In this document: one piece after another, positions 50,809-59,204 of the stretch
Layout: every line of letters begins with the position of its first letter
Numbering within the stretch: position 1 is the first letter of the stretch
Assembly: GCA_023436115.1 (NCBI GenBank)
Contig: JAEZKQ010000008.1
Span: 1 to 64,000 of the forward strand
Direction: 5' to 3'
DNA length: 64,000 nt
Origin: Bacillota bacterium
Lineage (GTDB): Bacteria; Bacillota; Clostridia; Christensenellales; SZUA-584
Translations under genes and position numbers: made by a program
Notes under the pieces: model-generated
Database searches by the model: none
Seen by the model: the letters and a program-made list of their open reading frames with translations, nothing else
What the model was told of the DNA's origin: nothing

Positions 50809-52215
50809 TTGAAAAGACTAGCTTCATTTTTATTTATATTTGTTATTGTATTTACGTTACTAACAGGAACGGTTTTTGCCGCCGCACCTGCATACACTGA
50901 TGATGTGACGGCTCAATATTGGATGCTTATCGATGCAGATTCAGGCATGGTGCTAGCTGATTCCGGGAACGTTGATAAGCAAATAGAGCCGGCCAGCACG
51001 ACCAAAATCATGACATGCATACTCGCGCTGGAAAAAGGCAACTTAAGCGATACCGTTATTGTCAGCCGCAAGGCGGCAGGTATTTCGGGTTCAACCTGCA
51101 ATCTTGTTGAGGGCGAAGAGATCAATCTGGAGAATCTCTTGAATGCCATGATGATGGTGTCGGGCAACGACGCGGCAACTGCTGTGGCCGAGCACATCAG
51201 CGGCTCTGCTTCAAGCTATGTTGATATGATGAACGCCAAGGCGCAGGAGCTTGGCATGACAAGCACGCACTTTTACAATGTGCACGGCAAGCATACCGAA
51301 GAAGGCGACCACCATACCACGGTGGCCGACATGGCAAAGCTGGCCATCTACGCGATGAAAAACCCCACTTTTATGGGCATCGTCGATAAATCATCGTACA
51401 CTTTACCGGCGGATAATAAAAGACAAAGCCAATTATATAAAAACACCAACAAGCTTTGTGACCGCGACAGCGAGTATTATTACAGCGCGGCGAATGGTAT
51501 GAAGACAGGCAGCACTGATTGGGCAGGCGGTTGCCTTGTGGCCTCGGCCTCCAAGAACGGCATGAATCTGATCGCGCTGCTTTTTAAAGACGATTCGCAA
51601 GATGGACGCGGCAGATGGCCGGACGCGCGGAGTCTGTTTGAGTTTGGCTTCGATAACTATCGAACCGTTGATTTGCAGGAACTGCTTGTGGATGTAAAGC
51701 CTGTTCAGGCGCAGGTAGAAAATTACGCGGCCAATGATGCAAGTGAAGGACTGCTGGAATTTGCAGGGCCTGAACCGGGCATGGTTTATAAGACGCTGCC
51801 CAAGGATGTGGTGGAAGGCTTGCTGAACGGTACGGACAGTCTGGAACCGGTGCCGACATTTACCAGTCCGCTGCAGGCGCCTATACTGAAAGACTCAATT
51901 CTGGGCACGGTGCAGTATAAAAGCAAAAACACGGGCGAGGTGGTATGCAGCGATAATCTTGTGGCCACGCGCGACGTGCTTCAGGCGGGGACCGAACCCA
52001 ACGCCAGCGGCGGGACGGCTGTGGCGACTCAGCCGCCCATTATACCGGAAAAGCTTAAAACACAGCGCGACAATTCGGGTATATGGTTGTGGCTGTTAAT
52101 TCCCGCAGGCCTGATCGTATTTCTCGTCTTCCGTTTGTTCACGGTCAACAGGAAGAAGCGTAAACGTTACAGTACGCGCCGCAAGCCTCAGTACAGCTAT
52201 AAAATAAGACGATAA
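50809..52215 (+). CDS. D-alanyl-D-alanine carboxypeptidase (penicillin-binding protein) 2
   Basis: This 468-residue paralogue of the previous gene has a signal peptide (MKRLASFLFIFVIVFTLLTGTVFAA), SxxK in PASTTKIMT, SxN in VSGNDAATA and KTG in MKTGSTD. The C-terminal beta domain, TM (about 425-443) and a basic tail rich in Arg/Lys/Tyr follow. The start codon is TTG, as in copy 1. Its promoter carries the TGTTAC repeat element, so the two copies are probably regulated differently. Confidence 0.9.
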   Translation: MKRLASFLFIFVIVFTLLTGTVFAAAPAYTDDVTAQYWMLIDADSGMVLADSGNVDKQIEPASTTKIMTCILALEKGNLSDTVIVSRKAAGISGSTCNLVEGEEINLENLLNAMMMVSGNDAATAVAEHISGSASSYVDMMNAKAQELGMTSTHFYNVHGKHTEEGDHHTTVADMAKLAIYAMKNPTFMGIVDKSSYTLPADNKRQSQLYKNTNKLCDRDSEYYYSAANGMKTGSTDWAGGCLVASASKNGMNLIALLFKDDSQDGRGRWPDARSLFEFGFDNYRTVDLQELLVDVKPVQAQVENYAANDASEGLLEFAGPEPGMVYKTLPKDVVEGLLNGTDSLEPVPTFTSPLQAPILKDSILGTVQYKSKNTGEVVCSDNLVATRDVLQAGTEPNASGGTAVATQPPIIPEKLKTQRDNSGIWLWLLIPAGLIVFLVFRLFTVNRKKRKRYSTRRKPQYSYKIRR

Positions 52216-52233
52216 CGACGATAAATACGAAAG

Positions 52234-52257
52234 GAACGGTGATTGCCGTTCTTTTTT
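52234..52257 (+). terminator. Terminator after D,D-carboxypeptidase 2
   Basis: GAACGG (52234-52239) pairs with CCGTTC (52246-52251) followed by six T. Confidence 0.8.
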
Positions 52258-52398
52258 ATTTGTCTTGCCTGCTAACCTTAGATTTATATCATGCTGAGGG
52301 CAAAGCGACGCGCGGCAACGCGCAGATGATTAACTTTGTTTATGAAACAGGGGCAACCGGGGGACAATAAAGTTAAAATTATAGGTTTGCTTTAGCAT

Positions 52399-53408
52399 AT
52401 GGAAAATAACAATTCAGAACAAACCCTATCATTTCCGCGCATAAACGGAGAAAAGGTGACGTTCATATATCGCGGAGAGGCTCAAAAAGTCTGCCTCGTG
52501 GGCGACTACAATAGCTGGGAGCTGGAAGACTGGATGGTTCGGCAAGATAACAGTGATATCTGGCGCATTCAAAAAACGTTTCCGGTAAATGCGCGTTTTG
52601 ACTATAAATATGTCGTAGACGGCAACTGGATCACCGACCCGCTGAATCCAAACACGACTCAAGTCGGTGCGGGTATGAATTCAACGCTCATGATGCCGGG
52701 ATATAGAAGCGATTTTGATAAAATTATGTCTGAGACGTGCCCGCAAGGCACATTGCTCTTGGGCCGTAAGCTAGACAGCCGATACATGGACAAGGAGATG
52801 ACATACCATGTTTATCTGCCCCCAAATTTTAAGCAGAGCGAAACAAAGCATATTCTATACGCATTGGATGGCTCGGATTATGTGAACTATGCCAACATCA
52901 ACATCGTGCTGGATTATTTGATCGCGCATCAACAGATACCTCAAATGGCGGCGGTGCTGATTGACCCTGATGACAGAAACCGGGATTATACGATATATGA
53001 ACCGTATTATCGTTATGTCACAGAGGAGCTGATACCTTTTTCTGAAAGAGAATGCACCGAGGGTAACTGCCAAAGAGCGCTCATTGGCGTATCGTGGGGC
53101 GGCCTGACAGCTTTTCACATTGCGTTTCAAAAGCCGCATACGTTTCAAAGAATGCTCACGCAGTCCGGCTCTTATTGGCCCAGGGACTGGAAGATATTCA
53201 ATACCGTCAATGATGCGCCGTTTCAGCCGCTAAAGCTATGCATACAAACGGGTACGATACAGGTTACCGAGGAGATGAACGATGCGATGGTGCAGCTGCT
53301 CATCGCCAAAGGCTATGCTGTCACTTACAATAAGTATGCGGAGACCCACGCTGGAGCAACTGGAAAGGCCATTTAAGCGAGGGACTGACGGCCCTTTATG
53401 CGCATTAA
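52399..53408 (+). pseudogene. CBM48-esterase (Fes-like), frameshifted near the C-terminus
   Basis: The protein has an N-terminal carbohydrate-binding/E-set domain (VCLVGDYNSWELEDWMV, FDYKYVVDGNWITDP; about 10-95). An alpha/beta hydrolase esterase domain follows, with HILYALDGSDYVNYAN and the nucleophile elbow GVSWGGLTA. The catalytic His lies in AETHA near codon 317. As it stands the frame stops at 53376. Shifting one base at about 53351 restores WSNWKGHLSEGLTALYAH-stop ending at 53408, the usual C-terminal end (H-W-NW). One lost base explains it. It resembles enterochelin-esterase-like hydrolases of unknown substrate. The truncation spares the His, so residual activity is possible. Confidence 0.75.
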
Positions 53409-53437
53409 AAAAGCCGCCCGCTATCAAGCAAGGCGGC
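53407..53437 (-). terminator. Terminator after the topoisomerase subunit A gene
   Basis: On the reverse strand GCCGCC pairs with GGCGGC and is followed by six T. It overlaps the end of the convergent esterase gene. Confidence 0.75.
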
Positions 53438-53457
53438 TCGACACATTGCTGCTATGT

Positions 53458-55881
53458 TTAGGCTAAAAACGACCGGCCTGCAGACACGACGCAGTCTCCC
53501 AGAACGGTGATGACCGCGCTTGTGCCCTTGGCGTTTCTGTCCTGCCGCTCCAGCTGCTCGGATGAGAGCGAAAAGCTCTGACCGGATTTAAGCGTCACAT
53601 GAATACCGCATGGCTCGGAGACCGGGAAGGCCGCTGCGATGTATGTGCCTGTGGAGCCGTTTTTGAGCAGCGATATCGCTTTTAAGCCCTTGCCGCTGCG
53701 TTTTTGCATTTCAAAGAGGTAAACGCGCGTGAGCTTGGCATAACCCTGATCCGTAAACAGCGCCACATCGTCCTGCTCGGAAACGGGGGAAGCCATTACC
53801 ACACTGTCGCCTTTTTGCAGCGTGATGCTTTTCACGCCCTTGGCACTGCGCCCCATGGCGGACACATCCGCAGACGAGAAGCGAATACCCATGCCCAGCT
53901 TGGTGATGATAAGCCAGTCGCTTGTGCTCTCCAACAGATTCACCGATATGATGCTGTCTCCCTCGGATAAGCCGCACGCCACGATCTTCTTGTTGCGCAC
54001 GTCATATTCCTCAAGGTGTGTGCGTTTGATAAGGCCGTTTTGTGTGGCAAACATCACGTCTGCACCTTTGTATTCCGCCACGGAGAAAATGCCCACGATT
54101 GATTCATTGGCATCGATGCCCGCGAGTATAGCGGAGAGCGGCTTGCCCTTGTCTTTAAGCTTGCATTCTGGGATATCTGTCACCGGCAGCGTATAAAGAT
54201 TTCCCAGGCTCGTGAACATTTGCACGCGCCTGTCTGTGGTCGACGAGACGATGGCTTTCACGCTGTCCCCTTCAGCCGGAGCCGACTTCTGGAAGGACTT
54301 CTGATTGATACGCTTTAAGAAACCGTTATGCGTTAAGATCACCACGCACTCTTCCACGGATTTAAACTCGTCCTCATCGATCTCAATTTCGTGACTGGTC
54401 TCCAATATCTTTGTGCGGCGCTTATTGCCATATTTTAATTTGATGTCACTGAGCTCGTGGACGATAACAGCCATGAGCTTTTTCTCGGACGCGAGTATCG
54501 CTTCCAGCCGTGCGATGGTTTCCAGAATAAATGCGTATTCCTTTTCCAGCGCTTCAATCTCCAGAGCGGTCAGACGCGCGAGGCGCATATCGAGTATGGC
54601 CTGCGCCTGAATGTGTGACAGGTCAAAACGCTTCATCAATCTGTCTCGCGCTTCTCTGGGAGATGACGAACTGCGGATGATGCGTATCACCTCGTCGATG
54701 TTCTTGACGGCGATGATGAGACCGGCCAGTATGTGTTCGCGCTGCTTCGCTTTTTCGAGGTCATACTGCGTGCGCCGTGTGACGATTTCCTTTTGGAAAC
54801 GGATGTAATGGTCGATGATGCTCATCAGCGAAAGCTGCTTGGGCTGTCCGTCTGCAATGCACACCATGTTGATACCGAATGTGGTCTGCAAATCGGAATA
54901 CTTATACAGGCAGTTGAGTATCGTCTTGGGATCGTAATCCTTGCGCACCTCGATGACAGCGCGGATACCGCTGCGGTCGGATTCGTCGCGAATATCCGAT
55001 ATACCCGCGAACATGTCCTTCTTCTGCTCGGTCACCTGCAATATCTTTTCGAGCATTCCCGCTTTATTCACCTGATAAGGCATCTCGTTGATGACGATCA
55101 GCGATTTACCGTTGGGGCCTTTTTCGATGGTCGTTTTGGCGCGCAGCGCAATCTTGCCGCGGCCCGTGGCGTAAGCCTCCTTAAGCTGATCCAGATTCAG
55201 CAGATAACCGCCCGTGGGAAAATCAGGCCCCGGAATCAGCGCCATAAGCTCTTCCAGCGTGAGCTGCGGATTCTCAATGCGCGCAATCACACCGTCGATG
55301 ACCTCACCTAGGTTGTGAGGCGGGATATTGGTCGCCAGACCGACGGCGATACCCGCCGCGCCGTTGACCAGCAGATTGGGGAAACGCGCGGGCAGCATTT
55401 CGGGCTCTTTAAGCGTATCATCAAAGTTGAACGTCCAGCGGACGGTGTCCTTTTCGATATGCGCCAGCATTTCCATGGCAATAGGGGAAAGGCGTGCTTC
55501 GGTATAACGCATCGCAGCGGCGGAGTCGCCGTCCATACTGCCGAAGTTACCGTGACCGTTCACGAGCGGCTCGCGCATCACGAAATCCTGTGCCATGCGC
55601 ACCATCGCGTCGTAAACCGAGCTGTCGCCGTGCGGATGGTATTTACCCAGCGTGTCGCCCACGATACGCGCGGATTTTCTGTGCGGTTTATCGGGCGTTA
55701 ACCCAAGCTCCAGCATGGTGTAGAGTATACGGCGCTGAACGGGTTTTAACCCGTCCTCCACGCGCGGCAAAGCCCTGTCCATGATGACGTATTCGGCGAA
55801 CGGTATCATCGAATCGTGCATCATGTCGCTCATGGAAACAGGCGTGACTTCGCTGGCTATGGCTTCATTTTTATTGGACAT
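53458..55881 (-). CDS. parC: Type IIA topoisomerase subunit A (ParC/GyrA)
   Basis: This 807-residue breakage-reunion subunit has the active-site Tyr in AMRYTEARLSPIAMEML and the quinolone-determining region KSARIVGDTLGKYHPHGDSSVYDAMVRMAQ. A C-terminal beta-pinwheel is present with repeats such as RSAKGVKSITLQKGDSVV. The GyrA-box QRRGGKG is not seen where expected (FQKSAPAEGDSVKAI), which favours topoisomerase IV (ParC). It begins 11 bases within the end of the ParE gene. Decatenates or relaxes DNA. Confidence 0.8.
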   Translation of the reverse strand: MSNKNEAIASEVTPVSMSDMMHDSMIPFAEYVIMDRALPRVEDGLKPVQRRILYTMLELGLTPDKPHRKSARIVGDTLGKYHPHGDSSVYDAMVRMAQDFVMREPLVNGHGNFGSMDGDSAAAMRYTEARLSPIAMEMLAHIEKDTVRWTFNFDDTLKEPEMLPARFPNLLVNGAAGIAVGLATNIPPHNLGEVIDGVIARIENPQLTLEELMALIPGPDFPTGGYLLNLDQLKEAYATGRGKIALRAKTTIEKGPNGKSLIVINEMPYQVNKAGMLEKILQVTEQKKDMFAGISDIRDESDRSGIRAVIEVRKDYDPKTILNCLYKYSDLQTTFGINMVCIADGQPKQLSLMSIIDHYIRFQKEIVTRRTQYDLEKAKQREHILAGLIIAVKNIDEVIRIIRSSSSPREARDRLMKRFDLSHIQAQAILDMRLARLTALEIEALEKEYAFILETIARLEAILASEKKLMAVIVHELSDIKLKYGNKRRTKILETSHEIEIDEDEFKSVEECVVILTHNGFLKRINQKSFQKSAPAEGDSVKAIVSSTTDRRVQMFTSLGNLYTLPVTDIPECKLKDKGKPLSAILAGIDANESIVGIFSVAEYKGADVMFATQNGLIKRTHLEEYDVRNKKIVACGLSEGDSIISVNLLESTSDWLIITKLGMGIRFSSADVSAMGRSAKGVKSITLQKGDSVVMASPVSEQDDVALFTDQGYAKLTRVYLFEMQKRSGKGLKAISLLKNGSTGTYIAAAFPVSEPCGIHVTLKSGQSFSLSSEQLERQDRNAKGTSAVITVLGDCVVSAGRSFLA

Positions 55882-57841
55882 GGCTTAACACCTTCTCTTT
55901 GTAAAAACTGTCTTCCTTATTGAAGTTGGCGTGCTCCGAGATATATTCCTTGCGCGGCTCGGCTTTGTCGCCCATGAGCAGCGTGACGAGCCTTTCGGCC
56001 TCGGCGGCATCGTCCAGCTCTACGCGGTACAGCTTGCGCTGTGCCGGATTCATTGTGGTTTCCCAGAGTTGCTCGGGGTTCATTTCGCCAAGCCCCTTAT
56101 AGCGCTGTACATTCGCTTCCTTGCCCAGTTCGTTCTGCGCGGCTTTGAGCTCAGCATCGGTATAAGCATAGATGGATTTACTGCCCTTGTGAACGCGGTA
56201 AAGCGGCGGACGCCCGATATAGATATGGCCTGCCGTCAACAGATCACGGAAATAGCGGTAGAAAAATGTGAGCAGTATCGCGCGGATATGTGCGCCGTCC
56301 TGGTCCGCATCGGCCAGTATGATGATCTTGTGGTATTTGAGATCGGATTCTTCAAACACACCGTCAAAACCAGTCCCCAGCGCGGTAATGATGGATCGAA
56401 ACTCGTTGTTTTCAATGACTTGATCCAGCCGTTTCTTTTCCACGTTGAGCGGCTTGCCGCGAAGGGGAAGTATGGCCTGAAAGCGCCTGTCACGGCCCTG
56501 CTTGGCACTGCCGCCCGCGCTGTCGCCCTCCACAATGAAAAGCTCGTTATGCACGGCATCGCGGCCAGTGCAGCTGGACAGCTTGCCCACCAGCGGCGCG
56601 CCCTCCAGCTTGCTGCGCTGGCGCTCCAGCTTTTTGGCCTTGGTGGCAGCCTCTCTGGCCTTGGCGGCTTTCACGGCTTTCCCTACGAGCTCGGTTGCGA
56701 TCGCGGTGTTGTTAAGATCGGCAAGGAACAGCGAAAGCTTGTCCTGCACGATGCTCTCCACGATGGTCTTGACATCGGTGTTGCCCAGCTTGGCCTTGGT
56801 CTGGCCTTCAAACTGTGCGTCCTTCATCTTCACGCTGATCACGGCAGAGAGCCCTTCGCGGTAGTCGTCGCCCGCGAGGTTGGCCTCTTTTTCCTTTAAA
56901 AGTCCCGCCTGGCGCGCGTAATCGTTCATGACCTTGGTGTGGGCGGCCTTAAAGCCCGACACATGTGTGCCGCCGTCTGCCGTGAGAATATTGTTCACAA
57001 ACGAGAGTATATTCTCGTTATAAGTATCGTTGTATTGCAGCGCGATCTCAACGCGCACATCGTTTTTCTCGCCGTCGAAATAAATGGGCGTTTTATGCAG
57101 CACCGTTTTTTCTTCGTTAAGATATTGCACGAAATCCACGATACCGCCCTGATAATCGAATACTTGCTTCTTGGGCCGGCCATCTTTTAGTATACGCTCG
57201 TCTGTGAGTGTGATTTTGACGTTTTTGCTTAAAAAGGATATCACGCGCAGATGTGACGCGACGGTATCGAAGTTAAAGCTTACGGTCTCAAATATACGGT
57301 CGTCCGGCATGAAAGACACCTTGGTGCCGCGGTTTTTGGTGGGCCCGATATCTTCGAGCTTGGTGACGGGCCGGCCGCTTTCCAACTTGCCGTTTTTCAT
57401 TCGGCTTTCATAGCGCTGCTCATAGATGCGCCCGCCTGAACAGACAGTAACGACGACCCAGCGCGAGAGCGCATTCACCACAGAAGCGCCCACGCCATGC
57501 AGACCGCCCGCATAGGCATATGTATCGTTATTAAATTTTCCGCCCGCGTGCAGTTGTGTAAACACCACTTCGACACCGGAAACTTTCAAATCGGGATGTA
57601 ATCCCACGGGTATGCCGCGCCCGTTGTCTTCCACGGTGACCGAGTTGTCCGTGTGCAGCGTGACGCTGATTTTATCGGCATAGCCGTTTGCCGCCTCATC
57701 TACCGCGTTATCGACGATCTCCCAGAGCAGATGATGCAGCCCCTTCTGGCCTGTTGAACCCACATACATGCCGGGCCTTTTACGGACGGCGTCTAAGCCC
57801 TCCAGCACCTGTATGTCGTTCGCGGTGTATTCCTTGGCCAT
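55871..57841 (-). CDS. parE: Type IIA topoisomerase subunit B (ParE/GyrB)
   Basis: This 656-residue ATPase subunit has a GHKL ATP site (EIVDNAVDEAANGYADKI, DNGRGIPVG, GGLHGVGASVVNALS), the transducer domain, and the TOPRIM motif EGDSAGGSAKQGRDRRFQAI with DADQDGAHI. Start at 57841 has GGGGAGG upstream. It overlaps parC by 11 bases, so the subunits are made together. ParE rather than GyrB is inferred from the neighbour. Confidence 0.85.
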   Translation of the reverse strand: MAKEYTANDIQVLEGLDAVRKRPGMYVGSTGQKGLHHLLWEIVDNAVDEAANGYADKISVTLHTDNSVTVEDNGRGIPVGLHPDLKVSGVEVVFTQLHAGGKFNNDTYAYAGGLHGVGASVVNALSRWVVVTVCSGGRIYEQRYESRMKNGKLESGRPVTKLEDIGPTKNRGTKVSFMPDDRIFETVSFNFDTVASHLRVISFLSKNVKITLTDERILKDGRPKKQVFDYQGGIVDFVQYLNEEKTVLHKTPIYFDGEKNDVRVEIALQYNDTYNENILSFVNNILTADGGTHVSGFKAAHTKVMNDYARQAGLLKEKEANLAGDDYREGLSAVISVKMKDAQFEGQTKAKLGNTDVKTIVESIVQDKLSLFLADLNNTAIATELVGKAVKAAKAREAATKAKKLERQRSKLEGAPLVGKLSSCTGRDAVHNELFIVEGDSAGGSAKQGRDRRFQAILPLRGKPLNVEKKRLDQVIENNEFRSIITALGTGFDGVFEESDLKYHKIIILADADQDGAHIRAILLTFFYRYFRDLLTAGHIYIGRPPLYRVHKGSKSIYAYTDAELKAAQNELGKEANVQRYKGLGEMNPEQLWETTMNPAQRKLYRVELDDAAEAERLVTLLMGDKAEPRKEYISEHANFNKEDSFYKEKVLSHVQ

Positions 57842-57868
57842 ATGACCTCCCCTTTTTCCATCACAAAA

Positions 57869-57896
57869 TGTGGTGTATTCTGTCCAATACACCACA
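57869..57896. promoter_or_regulatory. Perfect 11-bp inverted repeat at the parE transcription start
   Basis: TGTGGTGTATT (57869-57879), CTGTCC, AATACACCACA (57886-57896). It lies immediately downstream of the parE -10 hexamer, 28 bases before the start codon. A repressor operator (GntR-like in style) is the simplest reading, but an RNA hairpin is possible. Confidence 0.6.
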
Positions 57897-57898
57897 TA

Positions 57899-57927
57899 AT
57901 ATTACCTTAAAAGGCCGTTGTTATCAA
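57899..57927 (-). promoter_or_regulatory. parE promoter
   Basis: On the reverse strand: TTGATA (57922-57927), 17-base spacer, TAATAT (57899-57904). Confidence 0.7.
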
Positions 57928-57947
57928 TAGAAAAGAGAACTGGAGTT

Positions 57948-58397
57948 TTAGCCCTTAAATTTGACAAGCTCAATTCCGGCTTCGTTGAATATCTCATGTG
58001 AGAAATCGTCCGGATAGGGCTTTAAGTATACGACACGGGAAATGCCTGCGTTAACGATCATTTTCGAGCAGATCACGCAGGGCTGATGTGTGCAGTAAAG
58101 CGTGGCGCCTTCGATGCTCACGCCCAGCTTGGCAGCTTGGATAATGGCGTTCTGCTCCGCATGAATGGCGTAGCACAGCTCGTGCTTGGTGCCGGACTCG
58201 ATGCCCAGCTTCTGACGCAGACACTCACCCTTCTCCTTACAGCTCTTGATACCGGCGGGCGCGCCGTTGTAACCGGTGGTGAGTATACGCTTGTTCTTCA
58301 CGATGACCGCGCCGATGCTGCGGTCGGCCTTGTAGCAGCTCGACCATTTGGCAATGGTCAGAGTTAGGTCCATAAAACGCTTGTCCCATTTATCCAT
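57948..58397 (-). CDS. dCMP deaminase family protein
   Basis: This 149-residue enzyme has the zinc motif HAEQNAI (catalytic Glu) and PCVICSKM (two Cys ligands). The N-terminal part (KWDKRFMDLTLTIAKWSSCYK and GAVIVKNKRILTTGYNGAPAG) is typical of deoxycytidylate/cytidine deaminases (ComEB-type). It supplies dUMP for dTMP synthesis. The start at 58397 follows GGGGAG; the longer frame to 58601 has no ribosome binding site. Confidence 0.9.
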   Translation of the reverse strand: MDKWDKRFMDLTLTIAKWSSCYKADRSIGAVIVKNKRILTTGYNGAPAGIKSCKEKGECLRQKLGIESGTKHELCYAIHAEQNAIIQAAKLGVSIEGATLYCTHQPCVICSKMIVNAGISRVVYLKPYPDDFSHEIFNEAGIELVKFKG

Positions 58398-58601
58398 GCT
58401 GATGCTCCCCAATATTAACGCATTAAATGCGTATATGTTCCAAACAAATACGCTGGCGTGCATGGCTATTATACTCTTTTCTGTGCCCGCTTGCCATCGC
58501 TTTTCATTTATTTTATTGATCGTGTAGCGCTCGCAGATAAAAAAATCGCGCCGCTGCGTCGTATGGATGGATGATTTTGTCTTTGTTTGAAAGCTTCCCA
58601 A

Positions 58602-58777
58602 AAGAGGATTCTTTTGATAAATTCAACGTGTAAGCCTAAAGTCCTGCATGAATAGACGAAATAATTATAAAACCAAGAATAATCAAGAATTCATGTGATA
58701 CCTGATTATATTAGGATGTTTTTAAGGATAAACAGCTCATAGAATCATTTTTAACCAAATTCAGTACTTTATTTGGT
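58602..58777. other. Intergenic AT-rich region before groES
   Basis: Contains an inverted repeat AACCAAAT (58753-58760) / ATTTGGTT (58771-58778) with a 10-base loop just upstream of and overlapping the groES -35. No gene is seen. Confidence 0.45.
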
Positions 58778-58806
58778 TTGCCATCATTTCTCTAATATAT
58801 TATTAT
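58778..58806 (+). promoter_or_regulatory. groESL promoter
   Basis: TTGCCA (58778-58783), 17-base spacer, TATTAT (58801-58806), directly before the CIRCE element. Confidence 0.65.
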
Positions 58807-58814
58807 TATTCCTG

Positions 58815-58841
58815 TTAGCACTCGAACAAAGTGAGTGCTAA
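58815..58841 (+). promoter_or_regulatory. CIRCE element (HrcA operator)
   Basis: TTAGCACTC, nine bases, GAGTGCTAA: a perfect match to the CIRCE consensus. It lies between promoter and groES start, where HrcA binding blocks transcription except under heat or folding stress. Confidence 0.97.
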
Positions 58842-58896
58842 CAACAAAACGCAAAACTTATGTAAAATATAACACATCTAAAAGGAGGTTTTTATT

Positions 58897-59181
58897 ATGT
58901 CCATAAAACCATTGGGCGACAGAGTCGTGATCAAGAGCCTTGAGAGCGAGGAAACCACCAAGAGCGGTATCGTTCTGACGGGCAGTGCTAAGGAAAAGCC
59001 GCAGACGGCGGAAGTCGTGGCTGTGGGCCCCGGCGGCATGGTAGACGGCAAAGAAGTTGTGATGACCGTAAAACCCGGTCAGAAGGTGCTTTACTCCAAA
59101 TATGCGGGCACGGAAGTCAAGGTTGACGGTGAGGAATACATCATCGTGCGCCAGAGCGATCTGCTTGCGACGGTGGAATAA
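58897..59181 (+). CDS. groES: Co-chaperonin GroES
   Basis: This 94-residue protein has KPLGDRVVIK at the start and the mobile loop ETTKSGIVLTGSAKEKPQ that docks GroEL, then VLYSKYAGTEVKVDGEEYIIVR. It caps GroEL rings. Operon with groEL 23 bases downstream; controlled by CIRCE. GGAGG precedes the start. Confidence 0.98.
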   Translation: MSIKPLGDRVVIKSLESEETTKSGIVLTGSAKEKPQTAEVVAVGPGGMVDGKEVVMTVKPGQKVLYSKYAGTEVKVDGEEYIIVRQSDLLATVE

Positions 59182-59204
59182 TCAATTTATAGGAGGATTT
59201 TATC

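Noticed and set aside
55931..56899. 322-codon forward frame inside parE
   Set aside because: It is antisense to an intact, highly conserved topoisomerase gene and has no start signal.
58753..58778. Inverted repeat upstream of groES as a riboswitch or terminator
   Set aside because: Arms are AT-rich and short, there is no T tract, and the repeat overlaps the groES -35 region; at most it is a minor structure.
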